Below are positions 6,684 to 16,677 of a stretch of 26,972 nucleotides of DNA, piece after piece. The DNA comes from Holophaga sp. GTDB taxonomy: Bacteria > Acidobacteriota > Holophagae > Holophagales > Holophagaceae. The notes beneath the pieces are model-generated. The model did no database searches and was not told where the DNA came from. It saw only the letters and a list, made by a program, of their open reading frames with translations. The stretch spans positions 1 through 26,972 of the forward strand of contig JARLGP010000232.1 in assembly GCA_031292735.1 (NCBI GenBank), read 5' to 3'. The position numbers and the translations under genes were made by a program. The stretch's first letter is position 1, and each line of letters begins with the position of its first letter.

Positions 6684-8330
6684 TCAGCCGGGGCCGCCGC
6701 CGGCCAGCTTGGCCTTGTCCCGCAGGATGCCAAAGAGTCGCCCCAGGAGCGCCGGAATGGCGGAGGGGCCCAGCCTCCCGGCCTCCTCCGCCACTTCCAG
6801 GGCCATGCCGGGCTTGGACCAGGCCCGCAAGGCCTGGTGGATCACCGCGGAAGGGTCGGACTCCGGCGCCACCGGGCCCGCGGCCCTGCGGAAGACGCCT
6901 TCGTAGCCCTCCCGCCACAGGAAATGCTCCAGATCGAGGTCCGGCAGGAGGGTGATGTGCCTGGCCTCGCGCCGGCGCTGGAGGAACGCGCGGGCGTGGG
7001 CCACGTAGTGGCGGCCGGCCTCGTCCCCGTCCGCCACCAGGTGCCAGGGGATGCCGAAGCGGTCCGCGAAGGCCAGGAGGGGGGCGAGCCCGGCCTGGGC
7101 GAAGGGCACGCAGTGGATGCCCTCCAGGGGGAAGCTGAGGCCCCAGACCCGCGCCAGTTCCGGCAGGAGCCAGGCTTCGGTCTCTCCTTCCACCAGGAGC
7201 CAGACCCGGGCGAAGAGGCTGTCGGCGTTGTGGGTGCGCACGTGGAAGGCCACCCGGCGGATCTCCGTGGGGGTGAGGGGGGGATCCAGCGGATCGGGGA
7301 ACACCGCGGTATCGCTGTCGCGGCGCACCAGCCGGCGCAGCACCCGCAGGGGGAAGCCGGCCATGAGCGCCCCGCTGGCGCTGGTGATCAGCTTCTGCAC
7401 GGAGAGCTGGGCCACCAGGTTCATGGCGGTGGCCAACTGGATGGGGTGCAGATGGGTCTCCGGGTCCTCCAGGACCAGGATCGGCTGGGCCCCCTTGCCC
7501 AGGGGGGCGCCGGCCTCCGCCTGGAGCATGGCCCCCACCAGGGTCAGCAGCACCACCTGGCGCATCCCCACCCCGGCGTGGTGGGCCAGCTCCGCCAGGG
7601 TGCTGCCGCCCTGGAAGCCCAGGGGCGCTTCCGCGATGTCCGTGGCCCGGCGGAGGCTGGCCTCCCCGGCCGGGCGAAGGGCCCGGAACAGGTCCGGCCG
7701 GCGCACCGCCACCCGTTTCAGGGCCTCCAGGCCGCGGGCCAGTTCGCTGGGATGGACCTGGTGGGGAACCGAAAGCAGCCGTTCGAAGACCCGGCCCACG
7801 GCCTTTTCCGGTTCCTCGTGGATGTCAGAGCCGGTGGCCAGGGCCGGGGCGAGGGTTCCGTCCGCCAGGTGGAGGTCCCGGAACACGAACAGGGGATGGT
7901 CCCGCCGGACCTGATCGGCCAGCAGGGCCACCTCCTCATCCGCCAGAGAGATCTCCCGGCCGTGGGCATCCAGGAAGAGCCGGCGGAACTTCACCCGTCC
8001 CCGGTCCAGCCGCCGCCCGCTCCATTGGAGCAGGAGCCGGGTTTCCCCGGCCTCGTCCCGCCAGGCCGCGGGCTCCAGCGCCGTGGCGGGTTCGCCCCGG
8101 AAGCCCAGGGTGACGTTCATGCGCTTGGCGATGGTGGTCCGGTCGTTGGCGAGGCGGTGGAAGTCCTCCTCGCCGAGGGGACGGTCCCCCAGCGCACTCT
8201 GGAGCGCTTCCACCAGGCTGGTCTTGCCCCAGGCGTTCTCGCCGAACAGCACCGTGGCATCAGGTTCCAACTGCAGGCGCAGGCGGGCGATGCCGCGGAA
8301 GTTCACGATCTCCAGATCTGCCAGTTGCAT
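6684..8330 (-). CDS. OLD/YbjD-family ATPase with TOPRIM domain
   Basis: This 548-residue protein resembles E. coli YbjD (DUF2813, overcoming-lysogenization-defect family). The N-terminal half is an ABC-type ATPase of the RecF/SMC class, with FRGI after the first strand, Walker A GENAWGKTS (30-38), and Walker B ILVLEDPETHLHP in mid-protein. The C-terminal half holds a TOPRIM nuclease-like domain, with LLVEGETEAWLLPELAR for the catalytic Glu and HLVADGDEAGRHY for the DxD-type acidic pair. OLD proteins are ATP-regulated DNA nucleases; the role of YbjD-type single proteins is not settled. There is no partner helicase (GajB-type), so it is not a Gabija pair. It lies 45 nt after the MFS gene on the same strand. 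The ATG at 8330 fits the family N-terminus, but no clear ribosome-binding site precedes it. Confidence 0.85.
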   Translation of the reverse strand: MQLADLEIVNFRGIARLRLQLEPDATVLFGENAWGKTSLVEALQSALGDRPLGEEDFHRLANDRTTIAKRMNVTLGFRGEPATALEPAAWRDEAGETRLLLQWSGRRLDRGRVKFRRLFLDAHGREISLADEEVALLADQVRRDHPLFVFRDLHLADGTLAPALATGSDIHEEPEKAVGRVFERLLSVPHQVHPSELARGLEALKRVAVRRPDLFRALRPAGEASLRRATDIAEAPLGFQGGSTLAELAHHAGVGMRQVVLLTLVGAMLQAEAGAPLGKGAQPILVLEDPETHLHPIQLATAMNLVAQLSVQKLITSASGALMAGFPLRVLRRLVRRDSDTAVFPDPLDPPLTPTEIRRVAFHVRTHNADSLFARVWLLVEGETEAWLLPELARVWGLSFPLEGIHCVPFAQAGLAPLLAFADRFGIPWHLVADGDEAGRHYVAHARAFLQRRREARHITLLPDLDLEHFLWREGYEGVFRRAAGPVAPESDPSAVIHQALRAWSKPGMALEVAEEAGRLGPSAIPALLGRLFGILRDKAKLAGGGPG

Positions 8331-8375
8331 GAATGGAGGATGGCCGAGGCCCGGGCGGGAATCAAGGGCGAGGGT

Positions 8376-9821
8376 TCAATCCACCGGGGAGGTCAGGACC
8401 GCGTCGGCGCATCCGTCCATCTGGCCCAGGCCCTTGCGGCCCAGCCTCCCCGGGTCCTGGTCCGTGATGCCTTTCTGGGTCCAGATGAGGGTGCCCAGGA
8501 TCCCCAGGAACACCAGGGCGCTGGACAGCAGCACGGCCACATGGAACCCGCGGAGGAAGTGGGACTCCGAACCCAGGAAGGCTCCCAGGACGGCCACGCC
8601 CAGCAGGGCCCCCGCCTGCCGGCCCGTGTTGAAGATCCCGGAGGCGACCCCCGAGTTCTCCTTGGGGGTGGCCCTCAGCATGGAGACGAGGGCGGGAGAG
8701 ATGCCCAGGGAAGAGCCCAGGCCGATGGGCAGCATGATGAGGCCCAGGCAGAGGCGGGAGGTCTCCGGCCCCATGAAGCTGGCCATGAAAAGCCCCGCGA
8801 AGGCCAGGAACAGCGACAGGGCCATGGGGGTGCGGGGACCCACCTTGGCCACCCAGCGGCCCAGGAAGGGGTGCAGGAAGGGCTGGAGCAGGGTCATGGG
8901 CAGGAAGGTCAGCCCGGTGACCATGGGGGAGAAATGCCGGGTGATCTGGAAGTAGAGGCTGACCATGAAGATGAAGCCGTAGTACACGAAGCAGATGAGA
9001 AAGGCGACGGCATTGGCGTTGACCCAGGCCGGGATCCTGGGGAGTTCCCGGGGCAGCAGGGGGCGGGTGCTTCGCCGCTGGCGGAACCCGAAGAGGAGCG
9101 AGGCGGCCAGCAGGATCGCCACCGGCAGGAGCGCGGCATGCAGGCCCCGGGCCCGGCCTTCGATCACGGCGTAGGTGAGGCTGGCCAGGGCCGAGACGGC
9201 CAGTGCCTGGCTGGTCCAGTCGAAGGGGCTCAGCTCCCCTTCGGCCTTGCGCTCTTCCACCGAGACCTTCAGGAGCACATAGGCCAGGATGCCGAAGGGC
9301 AGGTTGACGAAGAAGATGCTGCGCCAGCCGAAGGCGCCCACCAGGTAGCCTCCCACCAGGGGCCCCGCGGAGACGCCGGCCGAGCTGCAGCAGGCCCACA
9401 CGCCCACCGCCTTGGCCTTGGCCGCGGGATCCTCGTAGGTGCGGTTCAGGAGGGAAAGCGCGTTGGGAATCAGCAGGGAGGCGCCGATGCCCTGAAAGAC
9501 GCGGGTCGCGATCAGGAAGGACAGGTCCGGAGACAGGCCGCAGATCACCGAGCCCAGGGTGAAGGTCCATAGTCCAACGTTGAACATCCGCTTGTAGCCC
9601 AGGCGGTCGCCCAGCATTCCGGCCATGAGCAGGCAGCTGGCGAAACTCAGCGTGTAGGCGTTGACCACCCACTGCAGATGGGAGAGATCGGCGCCCAGGG
9701 CCCGTTGCATGGGCTCCAGGGCCACGTTCACGATCAGGGCGTTCATGACCGTCATGAAAACGGCACAGCAGTTCGCCAGCAGGCCCAACTGGGCCCGGCG
9801 CCTTGCATGAGTTGCAGACAT
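8376..9821 (-). CDS. MFS transporter, DHA2 (EmrB/QacA-like) family
   Basis: A 481-residue inner-membrane protein with about 14 hydrophobic segments. The MFS signature GMLGDRLGYKRMF (motif A) sits between segments 2 and 3, and GPLVGGYLVGAFGWRSIFFVNLP (motif C, antiporter type) in segment 5. Together these place it in the 14-segment proton-antiport drug-exporter group. In segment 1 the usual LDxTIVNVAL reads MNALIVNVAL, so the conserved Asp is Asn. That Asp is generally linked to proton or cation handling, so activity or coupling could differ. An AGGAGG lies about 8 nt before the ATG, giving a confident start. No TetR or MarR regulator is adjacent; the 198-nt region upstream is AT-rich around 9885-9955 and presumably holds the promoter. 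It may share a transcript with the ATPase gene downstream. The substrate is unknown. Confidence 0.88.
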   Translation of the reverse strand: MSATHARRRAQLGLLANCCAVFMTVMNALIVNVALEPMQRALGADLSHLQWVVNAYTLSFASCLLMAGMLGDRLGYKRMFNVGLWTFTLGSVICGLSPDLSFLIATRVFQGIGASLLIPNALSLLNRTYEDPAAKAKAVGVWACCSSAGVSAGPLVGGYLVGAFGWRSIFFVNLPFGILAYVLLKVSVEERKAEGELSPFDWTSQALAVSALASLTYAVIEGRARGLHAALLPVAILLAASLLFGFRQRRSTRPLLPRELPRIPAWVNANAVAFLICFVYYGFIFMVSLYFQITRHFSPMVTGLTFLPMTLLQPFLHPFLGRWVAKVGPRTPMALSLFLAFAGLFMASFMGPETSRLCLGLIMLPIGLGSSLGISPALVSMLRATPKENSGVASGIFNTGRQAGALLGVAVLGAFLGSESHFLRGFHVAVLLSSALVFLGILGTLIWTQKGITDQDPGRLGRKGLGQMDGCADAVLTSPVD

Positions 9822-10019
9822 GGAAACCGTCCTCCTGCCGCCTTTCCCTTGCCACCTGTGAACCTGGGCGCCAGGAAAACCCGTAGGTTAATGATCCGTT
9901 AGTATTTGCAGAACGTCCAAAGCTGTTTTGTTGTGGATCCCATAACGTTTCGCTATCGATGGATCCCGAGGCGAGGCCCACCGGACCGGCCATGGCGGCG
10001 GTCCGGAAGGCAGTGCCTA

Positions 10020-10718
10020 TCAGGGACGCGGGCCCACCTGGAACGCGAAGTCGGCCACGCCGTCCACCCCGCCCCGCACCTGGTCGCCGGGCTGCAGCGC
10101 GCCCACCCCGGCCGGGGTGCCGGTGAAGATCAGGTCGCCCGGGCGCAGGGCCACCCCCTGGGAGATGTGGCTGATGATGTCGGCCACCGGCCAGATGAGG
10201 TCGCGCAGGTCGCCCTGCTGCCGGGGCTGGCCGTTGACCTCCAGCCAGATGCGGCCCGAGGCCGGATGGCCGATGGCGCTGGCCGGCACCAGCGGGCTGC
10301 AGGGGGCCGAGGCGTCGAAGCCCTTGCTCCAGTCCCAGGGCCGGCGCAGGTCCTTGGCGGTGTCCTGCAGATCGCGCCGGGTGAGGTCCACCCCCACCCC
10401 GTAGCCCCAGACCAGGGCCAGGGCCTGGGCCGGGTCCACCCGCACCCCCTGGCCGCCGATGGCCACCACCAGCTCCACCTCGTGGTGCAGGTTGCCGGTG
10501 AGCAGCGGGTAGGGGACGGTGCCGGCGGCGGGCAGCACGGCGTCGGCCGGCTTCATGAAGAAGAACGGCGGCTCGCGGGTGGGGTCGTTGCCGAATTCCC
10601 GCGCATGGGCGGCATAGTTCCTGCCCACGCAGAAGATCCGGCGCACCGGAAAGCGCTGCTCGGAGCCCGACACGGCCACGGAGGCGGTTTCGGGCGGTGG
10701 GATGACAAATGGGTTCAT
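10020..10718 (-). CDS. Fumarylacetoacetate hydrolase-family acylpyruvate hydrolase
   Basis: A 232-residue cytoplasmic enzyme of the short FAH type (YcgM/FAHD1-like). Such enzymes cleave acylpyruvates such as fumarylpyruvate, or decarboxylate oxaloacetate, using a divalent metal. Family motifs in order are CVGRNYAAHAREFG (30-43), PFFFMKPADAV (51-61), HHEVELVVAIG (78-88) with metal ligands Glu80 and Glu82, GYGVGVDLTRRDLQ with Asp111, and DLIFTGTPAGVG near the C-terminus. The ATG at 10718 has a GAGG about 7 nt upstream. It begins 21 nt after the prolyl oligopeptidase stop on the same strand, so the two probably share a message, though no metabolic link between them is obvious. The exact substrate is not determined; fumarylpyruvate hydrolase is the nearest specific guess. 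Confidence 0.87.
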   Translation of the reverse strand: MNPFVIPPPETASVAVSGSEQRFPVRRIFCVGRNYAAHAREFGNDPTREPPFFFMKPADAVLPAAGTVPYPLLTGNLHHEVELVVAIGGQGVRVDPAQALALVWGYGVGVDLTRRDLQDTAKDLRRPWDWSKGFDASAPCSPLVPASAIGHPASGRIWLEVNGQPRQQGDLRDLIWPVADIISHISQGVALRPGDLIFTGTPAGVGALQPGDQVRGGVDGVADFAFQVGPRP

Positions 10719-10739
10719 GACGGCCTCGGCTGAATCGGA

Positions 10740-12764
10740 TTACTTTAGCACTCGATGCAGGAAGGCGTAGCTGATCGCCCAGAACCGCGCGGTCTGGCGG
10801 TTGTCGGCCCCTGCCCCGTGGCCGCCCTCGGTGTTCTCGAAGTAGCGCACGTCGTGGCCCATGTCCTTCATCTTCGCCATCATCTTGCGGGCATGGGCGG
10901 GATGCACCCGGTCGTCCCGGGTGGTGGTCATGAACAGCGCCGGAGGGTAGGCCGCTCCCGGCTGGACGGTGTGGTACGGGGACAGCTCCTTGAGGTAGTC
11001 CCAGTCCTCGGGCAGGTCGGGATCGCCGTATTCCTCCATCCAGGAGGCCCCGGCCAGCAGCTGGGAGTAGCGCCGCATGTCCAGCAGCGGCACCTGGCAC
11101 ACCACCGCGCCCAGGAGCTCGGGGTAGCGCACCAGCATGTTGCCCACCAGCAGTCCGCCGTTGCTGCCCCCTTCGATGCCCAGGTGCCGCGCCGAGGTCA
11201 CCTTGCGCGCCACCAGGGCCCTGGCCACCGCGGCGAAGTCCTCGAAGGCCCGGGGCCGGTCCTGCTTGAGCGCGGCCTGGTGCCAGCGCGGACCGTACTC
11301 GCCGCCGCCGCGGATGTTGGCCACCACGTAGACCCCGCCCCGGGCCAGCCAGGCCCGGCCCAGGACGCCGCTGTAGTAGGGCAGCAGCGATACCTCGAAG
11401 CCGCCGTAGCCGGTGAGCAGGGTGGGATGGCTGCCGTCCAGCTCCAGGCCCTTGCGGGCCACCTGGAAATAGGGGATCCGGGTGCCGTCCTTGGAGACGG
11501 TGAAGTGCTGGCTCAGCTCCAGCCCGGAGGCGTCGAAGAAGGCCGGGGCGGACTTGAGGCGCTCCGGAAGCTGGCCGGGGCTGCCCAGCCACAGGCTGTC
11601 GGGGGTGAGGAAATCGGTGACGGTCATGAAGAAGGCGTCGGACTCCAGCGGGTCCACCCCGTGGGCCGCCACCGTGCCCAGGGCGGGGGCGCCCAGGAGC
11701 GGCTCCCGCTTCCAGGCGCCCGGGCCGGGGGTGAGCAGGTACAGGCGGTTCTTGACGTCCTCCAGCAGGTTGAGGATCAGGTGGTTGCGGGTCCAGGTCC
11801 AGGATTCCAGGGAGCGCCGGGCGGTGGGCCGGAACAGCACGGTGATCTGCCGGCTTCCGGCCAGGTAGGCGTCGAACTCGGCGGCCAGCAGCGCGCCGGC
11901 CGGGAAGCTGCGGGCCCCCACCCGCCAGGGCGAACGCAGCCGGATCACCAGCCATTGCCGGTGCACCTCGGCCTCGGCGTCCGCCGGCAGGTCCACCCGC
12001 GCCGGGGCCCCGTCCCGGCCCAGCAGGAACAGCTCCTGGGTGAAGAAGGACGGCCGGCGCAGCACGAAGTCGCGCCGGAAGCCCTCGGCCGGGTCGTGGT
12101 AGGCGTCCACCGCCATGTCCTCCGGCCGGCCCTCGAACACGGTGGCGGCCTCCTCCAGGGCCGTGCCCCGGCGCCAGAGCTTGGCCAGCCGCGGGTAGCC
12201 GGAACCGGTGAGGGAGCCCGGGCCGAAATCGGTGCCCACGAACAGGGTGTCCCGGTCGATCCAGCTCACCGAACTCTTGGCCAGGGGCAGGCTGAACCCG
12301 TCCGGCAGGAAGCTCCGGCTGCCCGCGTCGAACTCCCGCACCACGTGCGCGTCGGATCCGCCCGGGGAGAGCAGCACCAGGCAGCGCTCGCAGTCCGGCC
12401 GCAGGAACTGGGCGCCGTGGAACACCCAGCTCTGCCCTTCGGCCTCGGCCAGGGCGTCCAGGTCCAGCACCAGCTCCCACCGGGGCTCGGCCAGGCGGTA
12501 CTGGTCCAGGCTGGTGCGCCGCCAGATGCCCCGGGGGTGCCCGGCGTCCCGCCAGAAGTTGTAGTAGAAGGCTCCGGCCCGGGTCACGTAGGGCAGCTTG
12601 GCCGCCGAATCGAGGATGCCCAGCAGGCCGTCCTCCAGGGCCTGGAACCCCTCCCCCTGGACGAACTCCGCCTCCGTCTCGGCGTTGCGCTGGCGCACCC
12701 AGGCCATGGCCTCGGCGCCGTCCACGTCTTCCAGCCAGAGGTAGGGATCATCGTTCATGGTCAT
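10740..12764 (-). CDS. Prolyl oligopeptidase, family S9A
   Basis: A 674-residue serine peptidase that would cut short peptides after proline. The N-terminal part (to about residue 380) is the seven-bladed propeller that limits access to small peptides. The C-terminal alpha/beta hydrolase carries GGSNGG with nucleophile Ser534, Asp617 in RDDRVHP and His649 in EGGHGAG, a complete triad. IRGGGEYGPRWHQAALK before the Ser motif is diagnostic of S9A. No signal peptide is seen, so it is likely cytoplasmic. ATGs at 12764 and 12758 are both possible; 12764 is used, about 23 nt after a predicted transcription start. The frame is open further upstream, but that sequence crosses the promoter and lacks family similarity. 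It is first gene of a pair with the FAH hydrolase and divergent from the AEP operon. Confidence 0.93.
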   Translation of the reverse strand: MTMNDDPYLWLEDVDGAEAMAWVRQRNAETEAEFVQGEGFQALEDGLLGILDSAAKLPYVTRAGAFYYNFWRDAGHPRGIWRRTSLDQYRLAEPRWELVLDLDALAEAEGQSWVFHGAQFLRPDCERCLVLLSPGGSDAHVVREFDAGSRSFLPDGFSLPLAKSSVSWIDRDTLFVGTDFGPGSLTGSGYPRLAKLWRRGTALEEAATVFEGRPEDMAVDAYHDPAEGFRRDFVLRRPSFFTQELFLLGRDGAPARVDLPADAEAEVHRQWLVIRLRSPWRVGARSFPAGALLAAEFDAYLAGSRQITVLFRPTARRSLESWTWTRNHLILNLLEDVKNRLYLLTPGPGAWKREPLLGAPALGTVAAHGVDPLESDAFFMTVTDFLTPDSLWLGSPGQLPERLKSAPAFFDASGLELSQHFTVSKDGTRIPYFQVARKGLELDGSHPTLLTGYGGFEVSLLPYYSGVLGRAWLARGGVYVVANIRGGGEYGPRWHQAALKQDRPRAFEDFAAVARALVARKVTSARHLGIEGGSNGGLLVGNMLVRYPELLGAVVCQVPLLDMRRYSQLLAGASWMEEYGDPDLPEDWDYLKELSPYHTVQPGAAYPPALFMTTTRDDRVHPAHARKMMAKMKDMGHDVRYFENTEGGHGAGADNRQTARFWAISYAFLHRVLK

Positions 12765-12793
12765 GGCGGTTCCCGTTACAAAGATTGGACCGG

Positions 12794-12802
12794 ATTGTAG
12801 CA
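12794..12802 (-). promoter_or_regulatory. Extended -10 element for the prolyl oligopeptidase operon
   Basis: On the minus strand TGCTACAAT gives TACAAT (5 of 6 consensus) with the TGn extension. Predicted transcription starts near 12787, about 23 nt before the ATG at 12764. No good -35 is visible, as is usual for extended -10 promoters. Confidence 0.5.
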
Positions 12803-12867
12803 AGTTCGAAACAGGCGGGGGCCAGAGTGAAGGGCTAGTCGCCACCCCACCCACAAGGAGCCAGCCC

Positions 12868-13893
12868 GTGAACGTGCGCCAGCATTTCGTTTCGTGCCTC
12901 ACCCGATTTGCCCTCGCGGCCACCGCCTGCGCCGCGTTCGCCCAGACCCCCCTCACCGTCTACACCGCCCTGGAGGCGGACCAGATCCAGGCCTACGAGG
13001 CGTCCTTCGAGAAGTCCTATCCCGACGTGAAGATCAAGTGGGTGCGTGATTCCACCGGCATCGTCACGGCCAAGCTCCTGGCCGAGAAGGCCGCGCCCCA
13101 GGCCGACGTGGTGATGGGCCTGGCGGCCTCCTCCCTGCTCCTGCTGGGCAAGGAGAACATGCTGCTGCCCTACGCCCCCAAGGGTGTGGAAAAGCTCAAC
13201 AAGCACTATGTGAGCGAAACCAGGCCGCCCACCTGGGTGGGCATGGACGTGTGGGGCGCCACCATCTGTTTCAACACGGTGGAAGCGGCCAAGCAGGGCC
13301 TCAAGAAGCCCGAGAGCTGGAAGGACCTGCTCAAGCCGGAGTACAAGGGCAAGATCGTGATGCCCAACCCCGCCTCCAGCGGCACCGGCTACTTCGACGT
13401 GAGCGCCTGGCTGACCATCTTCGGCGAAAAGGGCGGCTGGGACTACATGGACAAGCTGCACCAGAACATCGGCCTCTACGTGCACTCGGGCTCCAAGCCG
13501 GGCAAGATGGCCGCCTCGGGTGAATTCCCCATCGGCATCACCTTCGAGTACCGCGCCGCCAAGCTGAAGGCCGAGGGCGCGCCCATCGACCTGGTGTTCC
13601 CCAGGGAAGGGCTCGGCTGGGACCTGGAAGCCACCGGCATCATGAAGGGCACCAAGCACCTGGACGCCGCCAAGAAGCTCTGCGACTGGTGCGCCTCCCG
13701 GGAGGCCAACGAACTCTATGAAAAGAACTTCGCCATCGTCGCCTACCCCGGCGTGGCCAAGCCCATGGCCATGCTGCCCGGCAACTTCGAACAGCGCCTG
13801 GTCAAGCAGGACCTGAAGTGGTCGGCCGCCAACCGCGACCGCATCCTGGCCGAATGGACCCGGCGCTACGACGGCAAGTCCGAAAAGAAATAG
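12868..13893 (+). CDS. phnS: 2-aminoethylphosphonate ABC transporter, periplasmic binding protein
   Basis: A 341-residue binding protein of the iron/AEP-type cluster. Residues 1-25 are a signal peptide (RFALAATACAAFA, cleaved before QTP). The mature protein opens with LTVYTALEADQIQAYEASF and continues IKWVRDSTGIVTAKLLAEK, which I recognise from the AEP-binding proteins of the transporter type with a single fused permease (PhnS2, also called AepX). It would catch AEP in the periplasm and deliver it to the permease. The GTG at 12868 is chosen: AAGGAG lies 8 nt upstream and the signal peptide then starts properly; the upstream in-frame ATGs are far from any site. It is first gene of the five-gene operon, 22 nt before the ATPase gene. 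No clear promoter was found in the 103-nt gap to the divergent peptidase gene. Confidence 0.9.
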   Translation: MNVRQHFVSCLTRFALAATACAAFAQTPLTVYTALEADQIQAYEASFEKSYPDVKIKWVRDSTGIVTAKLLAEKAAPQADVVMGLAASSLLLLGKENMLLPYAPKGVEKLNKHYVSETRPPTWVGMDVWGATICFNTVEAAKQGLKKPESWKDLLKPEYKGKIVMPNPASSGTGYFDVSAWLTIFGEKGGWDYMDKLHQNIGLYVHSGSKPGKMAASGEFPIGITFEYRAAKLKAEGAPIDLVFPREGLGWDLEATGIMKGTKHLDAAKKLCDWCASREANELYEKNFAIVAYPGVAKPMAMLPGNFEQRLVKQDLKWSAANRDRILAEWTRRYDGKSEKK

Positions 13894-13915
13894 CCAGAAA
13901 GGCGGGGCCGAACCG

Positions 13916-14958
<1,043 letters not shown>

Positions 14959-14962
<4 letters not shown>

Positions 14963-16656
14963 AGGTTTCCATACAGAGTCCGGCGGCGCCCATCCTGTCC
15001 GCCGATGAGCGGCTGGGCCGGGTGCTGGCCTACGTCATGGCCGGCCTGCTGCTGGTGTTCCTGGCCTGGCCGCTGGCGGAGATCCTGGTGAAGGCGCTGC
15101 AGACCGCCGACGGCCAGTTCATCGGCCTGCGCAACCTGCGCGACGTGCTCACCGAGCCCCGGCTGCAGGACGCGGCCTGGAACAGCGTCTTCATCGCCAC
15201 CGCGTCCACCGCCCTGGTGGTGCCCGCCGCCCTGCTGTTCGCCTACGCCCTGGCCCAGTCGCGCATGCGCGCCAAGGGGCTGTTCAAGGTCATCGCCCTC
15301 AGCCCGCTGCTCACCCCTTCCCTGATGCCGGCCATCTCCCTGGTCTACCTGTTCGGCCACCAGGGCCTGCTCCAGGGCTGGATGCACGGGCATTCCATCT
15401 ACGGGCCGCTGGGCATCATCCTGGGCGAAAGCTTCTACACCTTCCCCTACGCCATCCTGGTGCTGGTGACCGCCCTGGGGGTGGCCGACGCGCGCCTCTA
15501 CGAGGCCGCCGAGGTGCTCGGCGCCAACCGGTTCCGCCGCTTCATGACGGTCACCGTGCCCAACATCCGCTACGGCCTGATCTCGGCCTGCCTCATCGTG
15601 TTCACCCTGGTCATCACCGACTTCGGGGTGCCCATCGTGGTGGGCGGCCACACCAATGTGCTGGCCCTGGAAGCCTACAAGCAGGTGCTGGGCCAGCAGA
15701 ATTTCCAGAAGGGCGCCGCGGTGGGGCTGGTGCTGCTGCTGCCCGCCGTCATCAGCTTCGCGGTGGAACGCTGGCTGGCCCGGGGCCGGGGCGGCAGCTT
15801 CAGCGGAAGTTCGGTGGCCTACCAGGCCAAGCCCAGCCGGGTGCGGGACGGAATCCTGTGGGGCCTGTGCGCCGCCATCTGCGTGTTCCTGCTGGCCATG
15901 ACCGCCACCGCCGTGGCGGCCTCGTTCATCAAGCTCTGGCCGTACAAGATGACCTTCACCATGGCCCACTACGATTTCGCCAACATGGACGGGGGCGGTT
16001 GGCTGGCCTTCCAGAACAGCCTCAAGCTGGGCGCGCTCACCGCGGCGGTGGGCTGCTGCGTGGTGTTCGCCGGCGCGTACCTGGTGGAGAAGACCCCGGT
16101 GCCGAAGCCGGTGGCCGCGCTGATCCAGTCCCTGGCCCTCACCCCCATGGCGGTGCCCGGGCTGGTGCTGGGCCTGGGCTACGTGTTCTGCTTCAACCGG
16201 CCCGGCAACCCCCTGCACAAGCTGTACGGCACCCTGGCGATCCTGGTGATCTCCACCGTGGTGCACTTCTACACCACCGCCCACCTGGCCATCATGACCT
16301 CCCTGCGGCAGATCGACGGGGAGATGGAGGCGGTGGCCCGCAGCCTGCAGCGCCCCTGGTGGACCACCTGCCGCCGGGTCACCCTGCCCATCACCCTGCC
16401 GGTGCTGCTGGACGTGGCCCGCTTCCTGTTCGTTTCGGCCATGACCACGGTGAGCTGCGTGATCTTCCTCTACACCCCCGACACCGTGCTGGCCTCGGTG
16501 GCGGTGCTGAACATGGACGACGCCGGCGACACCGCTTCGGCCGCCGCCATGGCCACCCTCATCGTCGCCAGCTCCCTGGCCGTGACCCTGGTGTTCAACG
16601 CCGCCGGGTGGCTGCTCAACCGGCGCGCCCAGGCCTGGCGCCGATCCCCGGCCTGA
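14959..16656 (+). CDS. phnU: 2-aminoethylphosphonate ABC transporter, fused permease
   Basis: A 565-residue inner-membrane protein carrying two MetI-type permease domains in one chain (about residues 60-275 and 340-555, roughly 12 membrane segments). Each half has its own EAA loop for contact with the ATPase: YEAAEVLGANRFRRFMTVTV (about residue 181) and MEAVARSLQRPWWTTCRRVT (about 456). Other AEP importers use two separate permeases (PhnU and PhnV); the fused form goes with the alternative AEP transporter family (PhnU2 or AepW). It overlaps the ATPase gene by 4 nt and is followed after 21 nt by phnW. Confidence 0.9.
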
Positions 16657-16677
16657 GGCCGTTTCCTGGAGACCCCC

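Noticed and set aside
6684..9821. A two-gene defence system (MFS plus OLD nuclease)
   Set aside because: Drug exporters are not known partners of OLD proteins, the ATPase has no helicase neighbour, and there are no mobile-element signs; adjacency alone is not enough.
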